Positions 62,701 to 64,000 of a stretch of 64,000 bases of DNA are shown piece by piece. Under the pieces are notes generated by a model that made no database searches, was not told where the DNA came from, and worked only from the letters and a program-made list of their open reading frames with translations. A program made the position numbers and the translations under genes. How positions within the stretch are numbered: the stretch's first letter is position 1; every line of letters begins with the position of its first letter. The stretch covers positions 806,001-870,000 of the forward strand of contig JAQFVV010006469.1 of NCBI GenBank assembly GCA_028023455.1, given 5' to 3'. Source of the stretch: Epiperipatus broadwayi. Taxonomy: Eukaryota; Onychophora; Udeonychophora; Euonychophora; Peripatidae.

Positions 62701-64000
62701 TTATAAAGCTAACCAAGCTATTTGAAGGAAACTCTACTCAAAATGGAAAAACATGTTTAAGCCTCAAATTTCAAAGACAGGAGATTTATAAAATATGTTA
62801 TAGCAACTTGTAAGAAAAGGAACAGGATTACAAATAGAATTAATTAATGGAAATCATTATGGAAGAAATATTGGTCCATAAAAAGAGTCCCTTTAATAAA
62901 CTGTAGAGAACTCTGGTTGTTTAGGCTTTATCCCAATGTATTAACCATTTTCAGTTTTATTTTATGACCTCTTATAGGATACATTTCATTCTAACAAACT
63001 ATATTTTATCATTTATACAGCATTTATATAACTTATGTTTTAATGGATTTATTAAAGCAAGAAGTGAATGTTTAGGGAAAAAGTTAGTTACATTTTAAAG
63101 CAAGAGCAACAACAAAAAAATTTGCTTCATATATATAACATGATTGGTTAAATTTTTATCTGTTCTTTTTAAAAAAAGTGTTGTTTTTAATGTGAATTTG
63201 TCAGAAAATATACACTCAGGATGAAATATTCATTTAAAATACACACAATGTCCATACTTGCAAAATGGATAAAAGAAAGTATCTGAAGATTCAATAATGA
63301 ATGTAATATAATTTTTAATAATTCAAGTTATAAGGTTTATTTTGAATTTTGATTGAGTTCATTTGTATATAAATTAGTCCTCTTTTTATTACTGTGAGTT
63401 AGATTTTATGTATATAAAATTTATAATATAAATTCACTTATTAGATGACTATTGAATGGGTAACATTTATTACATTTACATGGTGGATTTATTTACTATT
63501 TTGTTCTGTAAATTTGGGCTCAGGCCCAAAGAGTCACTTCAATTTATTGTTACTATTAAAATCAGACTCCAAAGAGTAATCCCTGTAAGTAAGTTGAGTT
63601 ATTATTAAATCAGGATTTGTACTTAAAGTGGCCACTTCCTAAACTTATTCTTAGCAGGAACATATACATTGTTAAAATTAGCCCATATTAGGTATATGTG
63701 CATGATTGTGCTGTGAAGCTTATGATATGAGTCTTGGCATATTCAGGGTGTAATAAAGGCCAGGGATTTACACTATGGCAAATGTGCTCTGTCATAAAAC
63801 TAAATTAGTGTTATAATAAATACTTAAAGATTAATGTTTAAAACTATATTTTTCATTATGAATGTAAATTAAAAATTAAAAAATATAGAGAAATAGCTTA
63901 TTAAAGCAGTTATTATCAAATTCTTATGATATAGTCTATAATGCAAGCATGATTTTTATAATATAGTCTGTAATGTAAGCATGATTAGGATAAAAAGATA
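59731..64000. other. AT-rich sequence, no gene seen
   Basis: No coding or RNA feature is supported; the 76-residue minus-strand frame at 61234-61464 has no motif. Small structures: TTTGGGC/GCCCAAA palindrome at 63513-63530, and a tandem near-duplicate of about 37 bases at 63928-63985 (ATATAGTCT-TAATG-AAGCATGATT). Confidence 0.5.

Overview
This window is strongly AT-rich, intron/intergene-like DNA from an invertebrate metazoan genome. The evidence is eukaryotic: RTE-type LINEs, hAT and mariner transposons, a Penelope-like element, tRNA-derived SINEs, microsatellites and a satellite array. I find no convincing host protein-coding gene, and the phylum cannot be fixed from the sequence alone. Almost everything recognisable is a mobile element or its relic.

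Layout. 0-3 kb: a mariner-type element with TA target duplication (417-1475) beside a decayed hAT transposase with a BED zinc finger and a surviving right terminus. 6-8 kb: antisense LINE tail with a zinc knuckle. 8.8-12.9 kb: a complete hAT transposon with 8-bp target duplication and a broken SCAND3/ZBED5-like transposase. 13-16 kb: triplet microsatellite and SINEs. 18.2 kb: a large palindrome. 19.2-21.3 kb: antisense RTE relic. 23.8-26.7 kb: nearly full-length RTE LINE with endonuclease and reverse transcriptase, broken by frameshifts. 29.2-33.0 kb: a satellite of about 403-bp monomers that switches orientation near 32.17 kb. 33.6-34.3 kb: mariner transposase relic. 34.3-42 kb: mostly featureless, with a locally GC-richer stretch at 40.3-42.1 kb. 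43.2-43.4 kb: short element with a hammerhead core. 45.6-49.9 kb: antisense RTE relic split by a nested LINE plus hAT fragment. 50.0-52.9 kb: antisense Penelope-like element (RT plus GIY-YIG) with repeated and inverted ends. 53.9-55.4 kb: second hammerhead-family copy and a sense RTE relic. 56.5-58.5 kb: a non-autonomous hAT with perfect 8-bp target duplication. 59.4 kb: SINE-like repeat. The rest is AT-rich and unassigned.

Most interesting result: each intact monomer of the 29-33 kb satellite carries, on the minus strand of the direct block, a type I hammerhead ribozyme. It has the CUGANGA and GAAA core, a short helix III ending in an AUC cleavage triplet, and helix I of 6 bp, an internal loop, then 5 bp. 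This is the organisation described for animal retrozymes and for the hammerhead satellites of newts, schistosomes and cave crickets. A second, unrelated short repeat (43.3 kb; decayed copy at 54.0 kb) has a canonical Penelope-style minimal hammerhead, and a third repeat family (59.5 and 15.3 kb) has a hammerhead-like core. A 13-base match to the end of Illumina adapters sits inside one satellite monomer, so part of the array may be an assembly artefact.
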